Source of the DNA: an uncultured Muribaculaceae bacterium
Lineage (GTDB): Bacteria > Bacteroidota > Bacteroidia > Bacteroidales > Muribaculaceae
DNA: 64,000 bases
Reading direction: 5' to 3'
Assembly (NCBI GenBank): GCA_947525975.1
Contig: CANNVE010000009.1
Coordinates: 1-64,000, forward strand
Part shown: one piece after another, positions 62,815-64,000 of the stretch
Layout of the letters: each line of letters starts with the position of its first letter
How positions within the stretch are numbered: position 1 is the first letter of the stretch
Made by a program: the position numbers and the translations under genes
The notes under the pieces: generated by a model
Told to the model about the DNA's origin: nothing
Seen by the model: the letters and a program-made list of their open reading frames with translations, nothing else
The model's database searches: none

Positions 62815-63813
62815 ATGAATGCACGGAATTCATATTTTGATTTCTTAAGAGGAATCGCCATAATGATGGTAATTGCAATCCATACAGTCCCCACAATACA
62901 CGATTGGCATTCTTTTTATGGCTTGACGATAATAACACTGCGCCAACTGTTAAATTGCGCGGTACCTATTTTTTTGTCCATCTCCGGTTATTTTATTGCG
63001 AAGAAAGATTTTTCGTCAAAAAAGAATACTATAAGATTCTATAAGCACCAGTTACCCACAGTGTATTTACCTTGTATTGTATTTTCTCTCGGATGGTTTT
63101 TTCTTGATTTGTATAGTCAAAATTTTTCAAGTCCTCTTGGCAGTCTGTGCACACTGATAATATGTGGTTACAGCATTTATTATTTTATTACCTTAATTAT
63201 TCAACTGTACATTCTTACCCCCATATTGGTAAGATATAATAATTTATGTTGGGGGATAATTATTCCTGCAATTGTGTCATGCGTCTCTATAGTTGTTGTC
63301 TCATACCTACTTCTAATAGAAGGCAGACAAATCTCTTTAATTGCATATGCGGCACCTTTTGTGGTTTGGCTTATTTTTTTCATGATGGGAGTATATTTTT
63401 CAAATCATCAAAGAGACAAGATACTTTTTCCTGGAATTCTAATTGCGGCAATTGGCCTGACTGCCTCAGTTATCGAGTCAATATATTACCTGTCGTTGTA
63501 TGGAAGTGGAATGGGAATAAAATTGAGTGCTTTCATATATTCAGCAGGCGTGCTTATGATTATTTTTTCCAAGCAGGCAGAATCAATCTTCAAAGAGAAT
63601 AGAATGACAAAATTGATACTGTGGATTGGAGAAGTTTCGTTTGGAATTTATTTGATTCACATGTATGTTCGTTATGTATTAAACTACATAGTTAATATAG
63701 ACTCTTGGTTGCTGAATTGGTTTTTGATCATCACGCTGTCTTCGATAATCATAATTATATTAAAAAAATTTGTTTCGTCACAAACCCTTATTAAATATTT
63801 TGGTATTAGATAA
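62815..63813 (+). CDS. Acyltransferase family 3 membrane protein
   Basis: 332 residues with about ten membrane helices. The start YFDFLRGIAIMMVIAIHTVP has the Arg and His positions of acyltransferase-3 (O-acetyltransferase) proteins, and CAVPIFLSISGYFIAKKDF follows as usual. It probably acetylates a sugar of the polysaccharide. It starts 26 bp after the flippase gene. AT-rich. Confidence 0.9.
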   Translation: MNARNSYFDFLRGIAIMMVIAIHTVPTIHDWHSFYGLTIITLRQLLNCAVPIFLSISGYFIAKKDFSSKKNTIRFYKHQLPTVYLPCIVFSLGWFFLDLYSQNFSSPLGSLCTLIICGYSIYYFITLIIQLYILTPILVRYNNLCWGIIIPAIVSCVSIVVVSYLLLIEGRQISLIAYAAPFVVWLIFFMMGVYFSNHQRDKILFPGILIAAIGLTASVIESIYYLSLYGSGMGIKLSAFIYSAGVLMIIFSKQAESIFKENRMTKLILWIGEVSFGIYLIHMYVRYVLNYIVNIDSWLLNWFLIITLSSIIIIILKKFVSSQTLIKYFGIR

Positions 63814-63859
63814 AAACGTCTCCATTACTTAATCCAGTCGAAAAAGTCCACTCCAATAT

Positions 63860-64000
63860 ATGGATATATACATATTTAATAATACCAATTCCGACATACG
63901 CGCACGAAGTTCGGCAGGAGGCTTGTTTTCCATACTGGCCGAAACTACAATCTCACAGGGTGGATCTGTATACGGAGCGACGTTCGACAACGATTGGAGA
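63860..64000 (+). CDS. FrhB/F420-dehydrogenase beta-like protein, 3' truncated
   Basis: The frame from ATG 63860 is open to the window end (47 codons). The segment IRARSSAGGLFSILAE and QGGSVYGATFDNDW match the N-terminal conserved block (R-x-x-S-S-x-G-G-x-F-S, then G-G-x-V-Y-G-A) of coenzyme F420 hydrogenase/dehydrogenase beta-subunit-like proteins. These occur in many bacterial polysaccharide clusters, often beside a polysaccharide pyruvyl transferase. Function there is unsettled. Too short for full certainty. Confidence 0.7.
   Translation, partial: MDIYIFNNTNSDIRARSSAGGLFSILAETTISQGGSVYGATFDNDWR

Noticed and set aside
1..64000. CRISPR arrays, rRNA genes, tRNA genes, complete insertion sequences, prophage
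   Set aside because: Looked for by reading both strands; no repeat-spacer array, no rRNA segment, no convincing tRNA cloverleaf and no intact transposase were seen. A tRNAscan-type search would be needed to exclude tRNAs fully.

Overview
The window looks like chromosomal DNA of a gut Bacteroidales bacterium, most likely a Muribaculaceae-type organism. The evidence is many promoters with the Bacteroidota -7 motif TAnnTTTG (often with TTG or TTTG about 19-20 bp upstream), the lack of Shine-Dalgarno sites, Bacteroidota-specific families (GLPGLI, DUF4199, DUF6452, DUF6048, DUF4595, CarboxypepD-type TonB receptors, type IX secretion C-terminal signals) and a GC-rich coding style. The assignment is inference from content. 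The first 44 bases are not genomic: they are an Illumina Nextera index plus transposase adapter, so the sequence is a contig whose left end was not trimmed.

Layout. 45-4000: broken-off C11 peptidase, MscS channel, LexA/CI-like S24 regulator with a palindrome in its promoter, kdsB. 4160-6718: large secreted protein with a sorting tail. 6768-10903: a phenylalanine/tyrosine biosynthesis operon (prephenate dehydratase, aminotransferase, DAHP synthase-chorismate mutase, prephenate dehydrogenase) controlled by a Tyr/Phe-rich leader peptide and a complete four-segment transcription attenuator. 10980-11695: AT-rich GNAT toxin with a 50-residue antitoxin. 11860-26509: lipoprotein, catalytically dead M16 protein, TonB receptor, uvrA, a DUF4199-GT2-DUF6452-DUF6048 operon, nhaA, and a four-helix-bundle/zinc-ribbon fusion. 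26635-30616: PASTA protein, RluD-type pseudouridine synthase, S9 peptidase. 31021-42221: Fic protein, a GLPGLI plus TonB-receptor pair, GH28, a Ser/Thr kinase and PP2C phosphatase pair, an Rpn-family nuclease, a frameshifted gene, a WG-repeat protein. 42417-47510: second MscS, DUF4595 lipoprotein, K+/H+ antiporter, GH43.

47557-51100 is an AT-richer accessory block. A strong terminator and a promoter are followed by about 350 nt that fold into several helices and end in a terminator. Then come two co-oriented genes of unknown function (a membrane/coiled-coil protein and a TerB-like-domain protein) and decayed gene fragments. 51293-57043 holds a histidine kinase/response regulator operon divergent from a second GLPGLI plus receptor pair. 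An 11-bp-period direct repeat lies between them, which suggests that the two-component system controls the pair.

57550-64000 is the head of a capsule or exopolysaccharide locus. A promoter and a leader of about 230 nt precede a protein that fuses a catalytically degenerate tyrosine-recombinase region to a NusG-like NGN-KOW antiterminator (UpxY-like). Behind it the base composition drops sharply and there are two glycosyltransferases (the first interrupted by an in-frame stop), a Wzx-type flippase, an acyltransferase and the start of a FrhB/F420-dehydrogenase-beta-like gene. The strongest leads for something undescribed are this recombinase-NusG fusion, the structured RNA with its two-gene cassette, and the complete Tyr/Phe attenuator.
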